From positions 3,430,501 to 3,494,500 of the forward strand of contig NZ_AP024086.1 in NCBI RefSeq assembly GCF_019703855.1: a DNA stretch of 64,000 nucleotides, read 5' to 3'. Position numbers and translations under genes: made by a program. Below are positions 36,787 to 46,336 of the stretch, piece after piece. The notes under the pieces are model-generated. The model made no database searches. It was not told where the DNA came from and saw only the letters and a list, made by a program, of their open reading frames with translations. Numbering within the stretch: position 1 is the first letter of the stretch; each line of letters starts with the position of its first letter. Origin of the DNA: Desulfomarina profundi (GTDB taxonomy: Bacteria > Desulfobacterota > Desulfobulbia > Desulfobulbales > Desulfocapsaceae).

Positions 36787-37896
36787 ATGAATATTGCCTA
36801 TTACATGCCCTTTAAACCGATGGGGCACCAAAACCCTTCCGGAGATCTGGTAACCGGAACAGAACTCTTCAACCATCTTGCTCAAAACAACAGGATTTCC
36901 CCTGCCAGTCGACTGCGCTGTCGCTGGATTTATTATCATCCCTCCCTCTGGCTGCGCTTCCTGCTGGAAAAACGACGCATTCTCCGAAAATACAGCGTCT
37001 ACCCTCCCGATATCTGGTTCAGTTATCACTCTTACTACAAAGCTCCTGATCTTCTCGGCTACCACTGCAGCAGAAAACTCAATATCCCCTATGTGATTTT
37101 CCAGGGTATCTATTCAACCAAGAGAAGAAAAAAACTGAAAACCCTGCCCGGATTCATTCTGAACAGAAAGATCCTCCTTGCTGCTGATCATATTTTCACC
37201 AACAAGAAAAAAGACCTGAAAAACCTGCGCCGCCTCCTGCCTGAAGAACGACTTTCCTATATTGCACCGGGAATCCACCCTGAAAAATTCACCTATTGTG
37301 AAAAATCAAGAAACGAGCTGCGGACACAATTGAATTGCCGGGACAAAACCGTCATTCTCACGGCAGCCATGTTTCGTCCCGGTGTAAAAACTGAAGGGAT
37401 ATCACAGGTTATCCTTTCCTGTGCTGAGCTCCTGACTGAAAATCCCGAAATTGTCCTCTGGATAGTGGGGGACGGGAGCTGTCGCCGGGAACTGGAGCAG
37501 AAAGCTGGAGAATCACTCCCTGGCAAGGCCTGGTTCACCGGCAAAGTCGAGAGAAATGAAATGTACCGTTATTACAGTGGAGCCGATATTTTTGCCTTTC
37601 CCGGTATAAATGAATCCCTCGGCATGGTCTACCTGGAAGCCCAATCCTGCCGCCTCCCCGTTATCGCACTGGCCGACTGGGGAGGAGGAGAAGCAGTCAT
37701 CCACAACCAGACGGGTCTTCTGTCACCAGCCGCCGAAAAATCGGAATTCACCGCAAACATGGAAAAACTGCTCAAAAACCCGGAATTAAGAAACAGACTG
37801 GCCAGGGAAGCGGAAGCTTATATCCGCTCCCACCACAACCTGACCGAGAACTACACCCTGCTGGAAAAACAACTCAAAACAATTGCCAGGGATTAG
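36787..37896 (+). CDS. Glycosyltransferase family 4 protein
   Basis: The 369-residue GT-B enzyme begins NIAYYMPFKPMGHQNPSGD and has the GT4 donor-binding region GADIFAFPGINESLGMVYLEAQSCRLPVIA (E-x7-E motif) near residue 260-290 and WFTGKVERNEMYRYYSG before it. It transfers a sugar from a nucleotide donor to an unknown acceptor. The gene is 155 bases from the divergent MurG-like gene and 26 bases from the convergent ExeA-OmpA gene. Confidence 0.88.
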   Translation: MNIAYYMPFKPMGHQNPSGDLVTGTELFNHLAQNNRISPASRLRCRWIYYHPSLWLRFLLEKRRILRKYSVYPPDIWFSYHSYYKAPDLLGYHCSRKLNIPYVIFQGIYSTKRRKKLKTLPGFILNRKILLAADHIFTNKKKDLKNLRRLLPEERLSYIAPGIHPEKFTYCEKSRNELRTQLNCRDKTVILTAAMFRPGVKTEGISQVILSCAELLTENPEIVLWIVGDGSCRRELEQKAGESLPGKAWFTGKVERNEMYRYYSGADIFAFPGINESLGMVYLEAQSCRLPVIALADWGGGEAVIHNQTGLLSPAAEKSEFTANMEKLLKNPELRNRLAREAEAYIRSHHNLTENYTLLEKQLKTIARD

Positions 37897-37921
37897 CCAT
37901 TGCCGGTAAAAAAAGCTCATA

Positions 37922-39694
37922 TCACTGTCCATCGCCCAGAACTTCAATTTCCACTCTTCTGTTTTTTCTTCTGCCTCCGGCAGTTTTGTTGCTGCCTATC
38001 GGATCACTGATGCCCATTCCCCTGATCTCCAACTGCTCCCGATCAATACCGTATTTCATCAACAACCGACCGACTGCTTCGGCCCGTTTCTCCGAAAGCT
38101 CTCTGTTTTCCCGGGAATCGGTATCTGAGGAGACATACCCTTTAACCAGGACCTGTGTCCCGGGATATTTCCGGAGTTTTTTCACAAATCGGATAAATTC
38201 TCTTTTCGCCTGCCTGGTCAACTGCAGAGAATTCGGCCTCAAGGGAAGGACAATCTTTACGGGTTCCATAGGCTGAATATCTTTTTTCGGTTGCTCGACC
38301 ACATCCTTTGCTTCCAGCAGTTTTTCAACCGGTGCCGCTACTACATTCTTGCTGTTTTCAGCCTTTTTTGTAACTGACCTTTTATCAACAGTTGGAATTT
38401 CACCTTCAACACGGGTTGTCTCCGCCCGTTCAACCACCGTTTCATCTGTTAATTCCGCTACTGCCTGGTAGCCCTCAGCGCCATCCTCAGGTTCATCCCG
38501 GTATGCTTTACTCAAAATAGCATGTTTAAGAGCTGCGGCTTTTTTTTCATTGATTTCAAAATCATTGCCCTTTAACACCGAAGCTGCAGGCGAAGTGGTC
38601 ACCTTCACCAGTGGCTCCTTCAACACAACAGGCTTCTCCTGTTTTTTTTCTTTTTTCACTGTACGGGCAACATTATCGCGGGGATAAAAATAGTAGCCAG
38701 AAGAACAGATAAGAAAAAGAAGGGGCAGGATAAACAACCATCCCCTTTTGCCGATTTCATTTTCAACAGAGAAACCTGACATAGTCGGCAGCCCATTGTT
38801 TCTTTCAATAACAAAAGTATCCCGTTGATAATTACTGTGTATGTTTTTCCCATCAGAAGACCTGAAATCCATCTGATCCGGTGATGCTTCAGCCGTAAGA
38901 TCAAGCCGTTGAACGCACTCTTTAATCAGCCTCTGATCTACCTTTTTTTTCCCCAGCGTAGCTCCTCTCTGAAGAGCATACTCACAGAGTATGTTTATGT
39001 AACGGGGTACTCCGCCAGAATGCTTATAAACTAACTGAATCGCCTTAGCCGTAAACATTTTATCAAGTCCACCAGCAGCACAGATCCTGTACTGAATATA
39101 TTCTCCGGTTTCATTTACATTCAAAGGCAGCAGTTTTGACTTGAGAGTAAGTCGCTGACGGACAGCTTTGTTCCTCTGGCGGACAAGCACCTCATTGAAC
39201 TGGGGCTCTCCTATAAAAAATATGTTAATGAGTTTGGCATCCGCTTTTTCTATATTGGAAAGCAAGCGCAGTTCTTCAAGCATATCCTGGCTTAAAAGAT
39301 GACAATCATCGATCAGGAGCAGCACCTTTTTCTTTTCATCATGAGCTTTATGAAGAAAATGACTGAACTGAATAAGAAACTGAACTTTGGAAGAAAATAG
39401 TGTGTTCATACCAAAACCTGCGGCAATTTCATTGTAAAAATCGATACGATCAAGACGCGGATCGGAAATAATCGCGCACTCCACATCATCACCCAATCCT
39501 TCAACAAGGCTGTTGATAAGGGTGGTTTTCCCCATTCCCCCACTTCCAGTCAGGAGCAGAAAGCCTTTATTGGCAAGGATTCCATATCGTAAAGTTGACA
39601 GTACTTCTTTATACTTTTCCCCCAGCCATAAAAAAGCCGGATCAGGTCTCAGCTCAAATGGTTTTGATTCAAATTTATACTGTGAATGATACAT
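37922..39694 (-). CDS. ExeA/GspA-type AAA ATPase fused to OmpA peptidoglycan-binding domain
   Basis: The 590-residue protein begins HSQYKFESKPFELRPDPAFLWLG, typical of ExeA-like ATPases, with Walker A GSGGMGKTT at residue 50, Walker B VLLLIDDCHLL near 125 and a C-terminal lid (SGGVPRYINILCEYAL). A single membrane helix lies at about 318-335 (WLFILPLLFLICSSGYYF). A long Lys/Glu-rich linker follows, then an OmpA-like domain at 490-585 (VKGYVSSDTDSRENRELSEKRAEAV, GGRRKNRRVEIEV). The layout links cytoplasmic ATP hydrolysis to peptidoglycan. ExeA/GspA assembles secretin pores or serves polysaccharide export; here it neighbours glycosyltransferases. Confidence 0.88.
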   Translation of the reverse strand: MYHSQYKFESKPFELRPDPAFLWLGEKYKEVLSTLRYGILANKGFLLLTGSGGMGKTTLINSLVEGLGDDVECAIISDPRLDRIDFYNEIAAGFGMNTLFSSKVQFLIQFSHFLHKAHDEKKKVLLLIDDCHLLSQDMLEELRLLSNIEKADAKLINIFFIGEPQFNEVLVRQRNKAVRQRLTLKSKLLPLNVNETGEYIQYRICAAGGLDKMFTAKAIQLVYKHSGGVPRYINILCEYALQRGATLGKKKVDQRLIKECVQRLDLTAEASPDQMDFRSSDGKNIHSNYQRDTFVIERNNGLPTMSGFSVENEIGKRGWLFILPLLFLICSSGYYFYPRDNVARTVKKEKKQEKPVVLKEPLVKVTTSPAASVLKGNDFEINEKKAAALKHAILSKAYRDEPEDGAEGYQAVAELTDETVVERAETTRVEGEIPTVDKRSVTKKAENSKNVVAAPVEKLLEAKDVVEQPKKDIQPMEPVKIVLPLRPNSLQLTRQAKREFIRFVKKLRKYPGTQVLVKGYVSSDTDSRENRELSEKRAEAVGRLLMKYGIDREQLEIRGMGISDPIGSNKTAGGRRKNRRVEIEVLGDGQ

Positions 39695-39939
39695 AGTTGC
39701 CCATGTTCCTGAAAAAATGTCGTATTTCAGAGAATAACAATTACTTACAAAGAATGTTCATATCAGAGATTTTTATAATTCTTTTCCTAACATCAACTGA
39801 CTGATTCTGCAAATCTAATTACACAATCATCATAAGAAAACAATATTCCATTCATCGGTTAACTCATGGTAATATATTCCCGGACCTGAATTACACTTGC
39901 TCAGATAATACCTGATTACATACAAAGAAAATACGGAAT

Positions 39940-41301
39940 ATGCGAAGTATGAAGACATCTTTTTGCTCCTTTATTTTACCTGAAAATCCAGCTACTGAAA
40001 GTTATTTTGCCGCAGTCGGACTGTGCTGCTTTGTCCTTTTACTGTTACTCCCACTGTTTCCTGCGCGGGCCGATGAAACGGCTGCGTGCAGACGATACCT
40101 TGAAATCGCCAGTAAACAGATCAAGGCAGATCATCACTTTGAGGCAAGCGACGCATTGCGAAAAGCAATTGATCTTGATGACTCAAAACATCCCTCGCTC
40201 CACATGAAACTGGCGGTGCTCTATTACAGCCTCGGCCTTATTCCGGATGCGATAAGGGAAGGAGAAAAAGCTGTTAATCTCAGCCCATCCTCAAAATGGT
40301 TCAAATACGATCTCGCAAAATTTTATTTTGCCAACAACCAGCTGGACAAGGCAGAAAGACATTTTACAACACTGCTCTCCCTGGATCCCGGATTCACTTT
40401 CGGTTATTATTATCTGGCCGAAGTCTACTTTCTCAAACAACAGTATGATCTGGCCTGGCTCAGTCTTTCAAGGGCACAGTTTCTTGGTTTCAAAGGAACT
40501 TTTCTTAAAGAAAAACTGCTGCCACTCACCGGAAAACCGACTGAAAACTTTGAAAAGCCATCAGGCGACAAACTCTTCAGATTTATAAAACTTGCCTCCC
40601 GGGAAAAAGCTGAAGCAGTTCTGCAGGACATCAGGAGGGGAGCACTCTTTGAAAAGATAGAAATTCAATTGAAAAAAAACCACGTTTCCGGGTTTGGTTC
40701 CGGGATAATGACCCTTTCGGAACTGAAAAAATCCCTTGCCGATACACTGAAAACAAGCAAACCATACTCTTCTCCCCGAATTATCAAAACCGGATCGGAC
40801 TACCGGATCATGCAGAGAATTATGCCTTTTGATCCTTCTGTGTGGCAGGTACAATCCAACAGACCATCTCCTCCCCAGGACAGATCAGCACAGGAGAAAA
40901 TAAAAAATCCATATCAGCAAAAGCCCGCTGCTGAAAATCTGTTTTCCGCAAGGCTGGCAGCATTCTATGCCCTGGAAAACTGGAAAGATTCCTGGGAAAA
41001 TGGTGATATAAAATCCTATTTTGATGCGTACAGTGATTCGTTTATCCCATCATCTCAAACCAGCCTGACCAGATGGAAAAAAAAAAGAGAAACCAGCCTG
41101 ACACGACCAAAATTTATCCATATCGATCTGATCAATCCTGTTATTGAAATGATACAACCGGATACAGTCACCATCACCTTCCAGCAGATTTATGAATCAG
41201 ACAGATATGCTGACGCCGTAATTAAAAAATTGACCCTCAACAGGGAACAGGATGGCTGGAAAATTATTCGGGAGGAGACAGTCCAGGTACTTACGAATTA
41301 A
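39940..41301 (+). CDS. TPR protein with Cds6/NTF2-like C-terminal domain
   Basis: The 453-residue protein has an N-terminal hydrophobic segment at about 22-40 (signal or anchor), then at least three TPR motifs at 45-170 (HFEASDALRKAIDLDDSKHPSLHMKLAVLYYSLG and following). The middle is low in recognisable features, with GTFLKEKL... and SPRIIKTGSDYRIM. The C-terminus (about 340-450, ALENWKDSWENGDIKSYFDAYSDSFIP) matches the NTF2-like domain found in L,D-transpeptidase Cds6. It is probably periplasmic and tied to cell-wall or secretion processes; it is divergent from the ExeA-OmpA gene. Confidence 0.8.
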   Translation: MRSMKTSFCSFILPENPATESYFAAVGLCCFVLLLLLPLFPARADETAACRRYLEIASKQIKADHHFEASDALRKAIDLDDSKHPSLHMKLAVLYYSLGLIPDAIREGEKAVNLSPSSKWFKYDLAKFYFANNQLDKAERHFTTLLSLDPGFTFGYYYLAEVYFLKQQYDLAWLSLSRAQFLGFKGTFLKEKLLPLTGKPTENFEKPSGDKLFRFIKLASREKAEAVLQDIRRGALFEKIEIQLKKNHVSGFGSGIMTLSELKKSLADTLKTSKPYSSPRIIKTGSDYRIMQRIMPFDPSVWQVQSNRPSPPQDRSAQEKIKNPYQQKPAAENLFSARLAAFYALENWKDSWENGDIKSYFDAYSDSFIPSSQTSLTRWKKKRETSLTRPKFIHIDLINPVIEMIQPDTVTITFQQIYESDRYADAVIKKLTLNREQDGWKIIREETVQVLTN

Positions 41302-41325
41302 CCCGCATTTATAATCAGTTCAGGC
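41298..41325 (-). repeat. Short interspersed repeat A, inverted copy
   Basis: The sequence contains TTAACCCGCATTT and CAGTTCAGGC, the reverse of repeat A (22343-22370), with a few changes. The stop codon of the TPR gene lies inside it. Confidence 0.55.
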
Positions 41326-41346
41326 GATACCGGGGATACATTATGT

Positions 41347-42251
41347 TCATGAGAAATGCGGATCAAGTTTGATATGCCATGGCTCATAACGAACCCCAAG
41401 CAGATTGTCCCGTTCATAACGGTATTGCACGAGCCCTCTGTCCGCCAGTTTTCTGAAAACCGGTGTCGTTGTAAAACGTTCGGAAAAATTTGCCTTCCCA
41501 AACCCTTTCTGGCCGACATCAAAATCCCCGGTGGCATGATAAGAATAACCGGGGGAGCCAGAGAGCGGGAGGCAAGCGAAAGATTACCTCCATGGCGAAA
41601 TGCCTTATTGAGAAAAAGATAAAACTGTTTTGTCACACCACGGATTCCCGATGTGAGAATCAGCTCCTCACCCAATTCTTTTTTTACACGCTGATATTTT
41701 TCATGGGAGGCTCCCCTGAAGAGATAGTTCCCACTGTGCTGTACCTTGAGAACATCCTTTCTACCTATCGTCCGCGTCAGGGTCGTAACCTGTTTTTTTC
41801 CTTTAAAGCCATATTTACTGGCATCCTGAAAGTAAATCATCTCAAGAAAATCGAGCTCTGACTTAGTAAACCTGCCTACTTTTGAATAACGGCGACCGAT
41901 ACGAAGAGCTTCGTCAAACCCAATGACACAGAAATTGCCATGGCCTGTAATCGCTCTTACCCGTTCAAGTCTTTTTACAATCCTGCCAAGCAAGACGAAT
42001 TCCTCCCGGGAGAGAATAATATCATCTGCATTCGGCCTGTCGGGAAAACGGATTTTTGCCAGATAATCTTTGATGTGTTCATCTGTAGAATGAAAGCTGC
42101 TGCCTCCGGAGAACCCAGGAGAATGCACTGTAACCTGGTAAAATTTCTTCTTTTTTTTGTTCGCAGAAATATGAGTCATCGCCGCCAGAAAAGAATCTGG
42201 AGAGAGAAGGGTTGAAACAATGATAAACTGCAGAAAGTCTCTTCTTTTCAA
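41347..42251 (-). CDS. Tat-exported VanY-like D,D-carboxypeptidase, M15 (frame broken by one missing base)
   Basis: The gene starts at TTG 42251 with GGGGA eight bases upstream; KRRDFLQFIIVSTLL is a Tat signal. The frame is lost at the G5 run 41551-41555 (plus strand), exactly before the catalytic part. One added base gives GYSYHATGDFDVGQKGFG (zinc His and Asp) and YEPWHIKLDPHFS (second zinc His), the M15B/VanY signature, ending at 41347; about 301 residues. The enzyme would trim D-Ala-D-Ala in the periplasm. It is convergent with the TPR/Cds6-like gene. The upstream 150 residues (DYLAKIRFPD...) are not recognised. Confidence 0.85.
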
Positions 42252-42331
42252 CTATCAAATCCCCTGTGAAAATCGCAACGCTCTATTCAGTCCTGCCATA
42301 CCATAATTTTCCTCCCCCGTTTTATTATCTG

Positions 42332-42491
42332 GTGTCTATCCAGAAATGAGATTTTTTGTTCGAGTTCAAGTAAGCGAAGACTCCGAGGAGCATAGAAAAA
42401 TAAAAAGCGCAGCATATTAGGCATATGTGAGCATTTTTATTTTTCGTAGCGACGCAGAAATCGGGCAAAAAGGCCATTTATGGACAGGCAC
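42332..42491. repeat. MITE-like element C, copy 1
   Basis: The element has terminal inverted repeats (GTGTCTATCCAGAAATG at the left; CATTTATGGACAGGCAC at the right) and an internal stem of GAAAAATAAAAAGC with GCATTTTTATTTTTC. A second copy lies at 60244-60386 and lacks 17 bases found here (TAAGCGAAGACTCCGAG). No coding capacity. The rest of the 488-base gap between the peptidase and the GT2 gene shows no gene. Confidence 0.8.
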
Positions 42492-42739
42492 TATCTGATC
42501 CCCATAATAAAAAATTACCTGCACCGGGGCATGTTGTCAAATAGTTCTTCCAATACAATCGGCACCTTCTGGAAGTGAATAATGCAGGCTATCCTGGGAT
42601 ACCTGCTGCAATACAAAATCACTTGAGTTTGTTCTGAATGTCTGGTAACGATGGAAGGTTGGAATTTTACCTGGTTCCGGCTATCAGCCATGGAGAAGGG
42701 TAAAGGATGTTCTGGAGTAATACAGGAGAAATCAGTCCG

Positions 42740-43456
42740 ATGGACAATACGTTTACCGTTATAGTTCCCGTTTATAATGAAGAGGAGAGCCTGCCCGCCT
42801 TTTTTGAAGCCATTGAACAGTTTCTCGGGACCAGCCCGGTCCCAACCCAGGTTCTCTTTATTAATGACGGATCTTCAGATGAAAGCCCTGCTCTTCTCCG
42901 GCAAAGATGCGACACTGAGCCCCACCTTCATTATCTGACACTTGATCGAAATTACGGCCTCTCCACAGCCATCAAAGCGGGAATAGACAACTGCAACACC
43001 TCACTTGTGGGTTATATCGATGCGGATCTGCAGACAAAGCCAGAGGATTTTCTTCTCTATTTTGAATATTTCCCCGACTACGACATGGTCAACGGTATCA
43101 GAGCAAAACGAAAAGACAGCCTGATCAAAAAACTTTCCTCAAAATTTGCCAACAGCTACAGAAGATTAATGATTAATGACGGTATCAGCGATACCTGTTG
43201 TCCCCTGAAAATCATCAAAACAGATTATGCCCGGCAGATGCCGTTTTTTACCGGCATGCATCGTTTCATACCCGCCCTTGTCCAGCTGCAGGGAGGCCGT
43301 GTCAGAGAAATCCCCGTCTCCCACTACCCGCGATTGGCCGGAACCAGCAAATATCACCTGCTGAATCGCCTTGTCGGACCTTTTTTTGACACCCTTGCCT
43401 TTCGCTGGATGCGCAGCAGGTATATCAGCTACGGGATTGCAGACCGGTCCAGATGA
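42740..43456 (+). CDS. Glycosyltransferase family 2 (dolichyl-phosphate-sugar-like)
   Basis: I prefer the ATG at 42740 (AGGAG eleven bases upstream), giving 238 residues beginning NTFTVIVPVYNEEESLPAFF. The GT2 motifs are FINDGSSDES, then YIDADLQTKPED (DxD-type metal site). There is no C-terminal membrane region. It resembles enzymes moving sugars to polyprenyl phosphate. The stop overlaps the next gene as ATGA, and the three genes GT2, LpxB-N-like and GT39 form a lipid-linked sugar operon like those modifying lipid A. Confidence 0.9.
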   Translation: MDNTFTVIVPVYNEEESLPAFFEAIEQFLGTSPVPTQVLFINDGSSDESPALLRQRCDTEPHLHYLTLDRNYGLSTAIKAGIDNCNTSLVGYIDADLQTKPEDFLLYFEYFPDYDMVNGIRAKRKDSLIKKLSSKFANSYRRLMINDGISDTCCPLKIIKTDYARQMPFFTGMHRFIPALVQLQGGRVREIPVSHYPRLAGTSKYHLLNRLVGPFFDTLAFRWMRSRYISYGIADRSR

Positions 43457-44100
43457 ATCAGTATTTCATTTTCAGTATAGGGTTTCTCTCCCAGCTGCTC
43501 TTTTCCGCCCGACTTCTTGTCCAGTGGATCAGCTCAGAAAAGGCGGGACGTATTCTCTCCCCCCTGCTCTTCTGGCAACTCAGCATTCTCGCCTCATTCC
43601 TTATGATGGTCTATGGTATTCTCCGTAATGATCTTGCCATAATCACCGGCCAGGCCATCACCTACGGGGTCTATATCAGGAATCTCCATTACCATGGTTT
43701 CTGGAAAAATATTCCCACACCGGTCCGTTTTTTCGCCATCTGTTTTCCGATCCTTGCCATTGTCTGGTTGCTGAGCGGTGACAGCTATAATTTCCAGACC
43801 ATTCTCTCCAACAACGATATCTCCCGACCGCTTATGATGTGGGGGGTGGCCAGCCAGTTTGTCTTCACCTTTCGCTTTGTCTTCCAGTGGATTTACACGG
43901 AAAGGAAAAAAGAATCACTGCTTCCTGTCGGATTCTGGGTTATCAGTTTCACTGGTTCCATCATGGTTCTTTCCTATGCAATCATCAGAAGAGACCCGGT
44001 TCTTTTTATCGGCCAGATCTTTGGTTTTGTCGTCTACAGCAGAAATATCATTCTCTGGGCAAAGGGGAAAAAACAGGCAATACACCGGAATGAAAAATAA
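43453..44100 (+). CDS. Membrane protein with two lipid-A-disaccharide-synthase N-terminal (LAB_N) domains
   Basis: The 215-residue protein is an internal duplication of the LAB_N unit: FSIGFLSQLLFSARLLVQWI at the start and ASQFVFTFRFVFQWIYTERK at about 130. Each is followed by a hydrophobic hairpin. Six membrane helices are likely. This domain is found next to lipid A glycosyltransferases and is thought to handle lipid-linked sugars, perhaps by flipping them. It overlaps GT2 by four bases and shares one base with GT39. Confidence 0.88.
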   Translation: MNQYFIFSIGFLSQLLFSARLLVQWISSEKAGRILSPLLFWQLSILASFLMMVYGILRNDLAIITGQAITYGVYIRNLHYHGFWKNIPTPVRFFAICFPILAIVWLLSGDSYNFQTILSNNDISRPLMMWGVASQFVFTFRFVFQWIYTERKKESLLPVGFWVISFTGSIMVLSYAIIRRDPVLFIGQIFGFVVYSRNIILWAKGKKQAIHRNEK

Positions 44101-45575
44101 TGGAAAAGACCGGGAAACGATCCTTAACTCTGTATTTTATTGCTGCGCTGATCACGTATTTTTCACTGCATATAGTTCTGCGGATCCTGGTTTCCGACTC
44201 CCTGGACTATGATGAGGCGGAGCAGGCCCTCCTCGGCCAATGGCTTCTGCCCGGCTACACAGAACAGCCACCTCTCTATACCTGGATACAGTACGGACTC
44301 TTCCAGCTGCTTGGTAAAAGTGTTCTGGCGGTCAGCCTGCTGAAAAACAGCCTGCTTCTTCTCACCTATCTCTTTGTCTTTCTCAGCGGCAGAAAACTGT
44401 TAAACAATGATCGAGCGGCCATAATGGCGGCCTGCTCTCTGCTCCTGGTCCCGCAGATCGCCTGGGAATCCCAACGGGACATGACACACACTACCCTGGT
44501 TGTATGTGGTGCTGCAGCAGTTTTATGGACAGTTTTGAGACTGCTGGAAAACAGGTCGTTTTTCAACACTGTTCTTTTGGGGATTTTCTGGGGTATCGGC
44601 ATTCTTGCCAAGGCCAATTTTTTTCTCTTTCTCCTGATTCTCTTTCTCACCCTCCTGACTTTTCGCCGGGGAAGAAAGCTGCTGTTCTCAAAACAGTTCT
44701 TCTTCAGTTTCTTTATTGCTCTCTGCCTCAGCAGCCTCTACCTGTACTGGATGTATACCCACCAGGATATCGTTTTTTCTGCAACCGGTAAATTCAAACA
44801 GGCGGTTGAAATGTACCAGGTCAAAGGTGTCACAAGCTTTTTTATCAATACATTTCTTTTTCTCACACCTCTCTGGTTTATCTACCTGCTTTTCTTTCCC
44901 TCCGGTTACCTCGGAAAACCGGCAGCGAAGAAAAAATTCTCCGCGCGATTCATGCTTCGCTACAGCCTCTTTTTTGTGCTTGTCCTCCTCACCGTTGTTC
45001 TTTTGTTCAAAGTTTCCTATGTCAAGGACCGCTGGATGCAACCCCTTCTCTTTGCCGCGCCCCTGGTATTTTTTACACGCTTTGATGTCAATACAATCAC
45101 CAGAAAACAGTTTAACCGGTTTATTAGTGTTATCATTCTCGCTGCAGTTGCCGTTTACTGTGCCTTTTCACTGCGCGTACTGGGCGCGCCGATGACCCAT
45201 CGCTATTGCAGACTGAACTATCCCTTCAAAGAATTAGCAAGTGACATCCGCAAAGATGGTTTCACCAGAGGTCTGATAATCAGTAACAACCGTTTTCTTG
45301 CGGGCAATATGCATTTTCAGTTCCCCGACAGCCAGGCAGTTATCCCGGGATATAATTTTGAAAAACTGGTTGATTCAGCGGTATTCTCACACGCTGCAGT
45401 GATATGGAAAATTAATGACACCTCACCCCATGTCCCGAAACAACTCGTGTCATATCTCCAGAAACAGTTTGGCATCAACTCCATTGATTACCCTGTCACT
45501 GTCCATGAAGCACCCTATAAATATTCTACGGATGACAGGGTCAGGATGGGAGTATTGCTGTTCCGCCTGCAATGA
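44100..45575 (+). CDS. GT39/ArnT-like membrane glycosyltransferase
   Basis: The 491-residue protein has about eleven membrane spans and SLDYDEAEQALLGQWLLPGYTEQPPLYTW near residue 37-65, the conserved acidic first periplasmic loop of ArnT/PMT-type enzymes. LFLTPLWFIYLLFF and other helices follow, and a periplasmic C-terminal tail of about 130 residues. It would transfer a sugar from an undecaprenyl-phosphate carrier to lipid A, a polysaccharide or protein. It is the last gene of the GT2-LAB_N-GT39 operon. Confidence 0.88.
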   Translation: MEKTGKRSLTLYFIAALITYFSLHIVLRILVSDSLDYDEAEQALLGQWLLPGYTEQPPLYTWIQYGLFQLLGKSVLAVSLLKNSLLLLTYLFVFLSGRKLLNNDRAAIMAACSLLLVPQIAWESQRDMTHTTLVVCGAAAVLWTVLRLLENRSFFNTVLLGIFWGIGILAKANFFLFLLILFLTLLTFRRGRKLLFSKQFFFSFFIALCLSSLYLYWMYTHQDIVFSATGKFKQAVEMYQVKGVTSFFINTFLFLTPLWFIYLLFFPSGYLGKPAAKKKFSARFMLRYSLFFVLVLLTVVLLFKVSYVKDRWMQPLLFAAPLVFFTRFDVNTITRKQFNRFISVIILAAVAVYCAFSLRVLGAPMTHRYCRLNYPFKELASDIRKDGFTRGLIISNNRFLAGNMHFQFPDSQAVIPGYNFEKLVDSAVFSHAAVIWKINDTSPHVPKQLVSYLQKQFGINSIDYPVTVHEAPYKYSTDDRVRMGVLLFRLQ

Positions 45576-45762
45576 TCACACCACTCTACACTGGTTCTCT
45601 GTCTGCTGATATCGCTGGCTATTGCCAGGTTTATGCATACAGTTATAGCTAAAACGCGGTTGAACTGGAAAGCTATGCCCGAGCAGGCAGGGGTCATTTC
45701 CAATCCTGCTGAGTTTCATGGGGAGCCAGATAATAATTTCACACTGGACTGAAACCACAAAG

Positions 45763-46311
45763 ATGTCTGCAAAAAGCCGGAAAAAAAATAAGTATAATTT
45801 TCTTATGCGCATGCGACCTGTCCTCCGCTGGGTTCTCAGGTTACGCTCCACTCCAAAAGCTATAGCCGGAGGACTCGGACTCGGTACGTTTATTGCTTTT
45901 ACCCCAACCATGGGAATTCAACTTATTCTTGCTGTACTTGGAGCGACTTTTTTCAACCTGAACCGACCGGCAGCCGTTATTCCCGTATGGATCACAAACC
46001 CTATTACCGTGGCTCCCATCTACACGTTTAACTACTGGTTGGGCCGCCACATCTGGGAAGGTCCTCCCCTTACGGAAGTGAGCAGGCAATTCCTGGAAAT
46101 CGGTCGAACAATGGCCCGCCTCAGCTTCTGGGATATAAAAGACCAGATTATCGCTGTTCTGAGTATGGGCCGGGATGTTCTTATACCTCTTGTTATCGGA
46201 AGCCTTGCAATTGGCCTGATTACCGGTATACTTGTTTATCTGTTCTCTTACAGGCTTCTCTGCATTTTTCTCTTTCGCAGAGGCAAAAAACGGTTGCTCA
46301 ACAACAACTGA
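45763..46311 (+). CDS. DUF2062 family membrane protein
   Basis: Starting from ATG 45763 (SAKSRKKNKYNFLMRMR) the 182-residue protein has the DUF2062 motif RSTPKAIAGGLGLGTFIAFTPTMGIQLIL, then NRPAAVIPVWITNPITVAPIYTFNYWLG. Two or three membrane helices are seen, one at 140-170. DUF2062 proteins are common in Proteobacteria with no settled function. A PEP-synthase-like gene follows after 25 bases. Confidence 0.85.
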   Translation: MSAKSRKKNKYNFLMRMRPVLRWVLRLRSTPKAIAGGLGLGTFIAFTPTMGIQLILAVLGATFFNLNRPAAVIPVWITNPITVAPIYTFNYWLGRHIWEGPPLTEVSRQFLEIGRTMARLSFWDIKDQIIAVLSMGRDVLIPLVIGSLAIGLITGILVYLFSYRLLCIFLFRRGKKRLLNNN

Positions 46312-46336
46312 GGATCTCAGGCAAGAGAGGTTGCCA

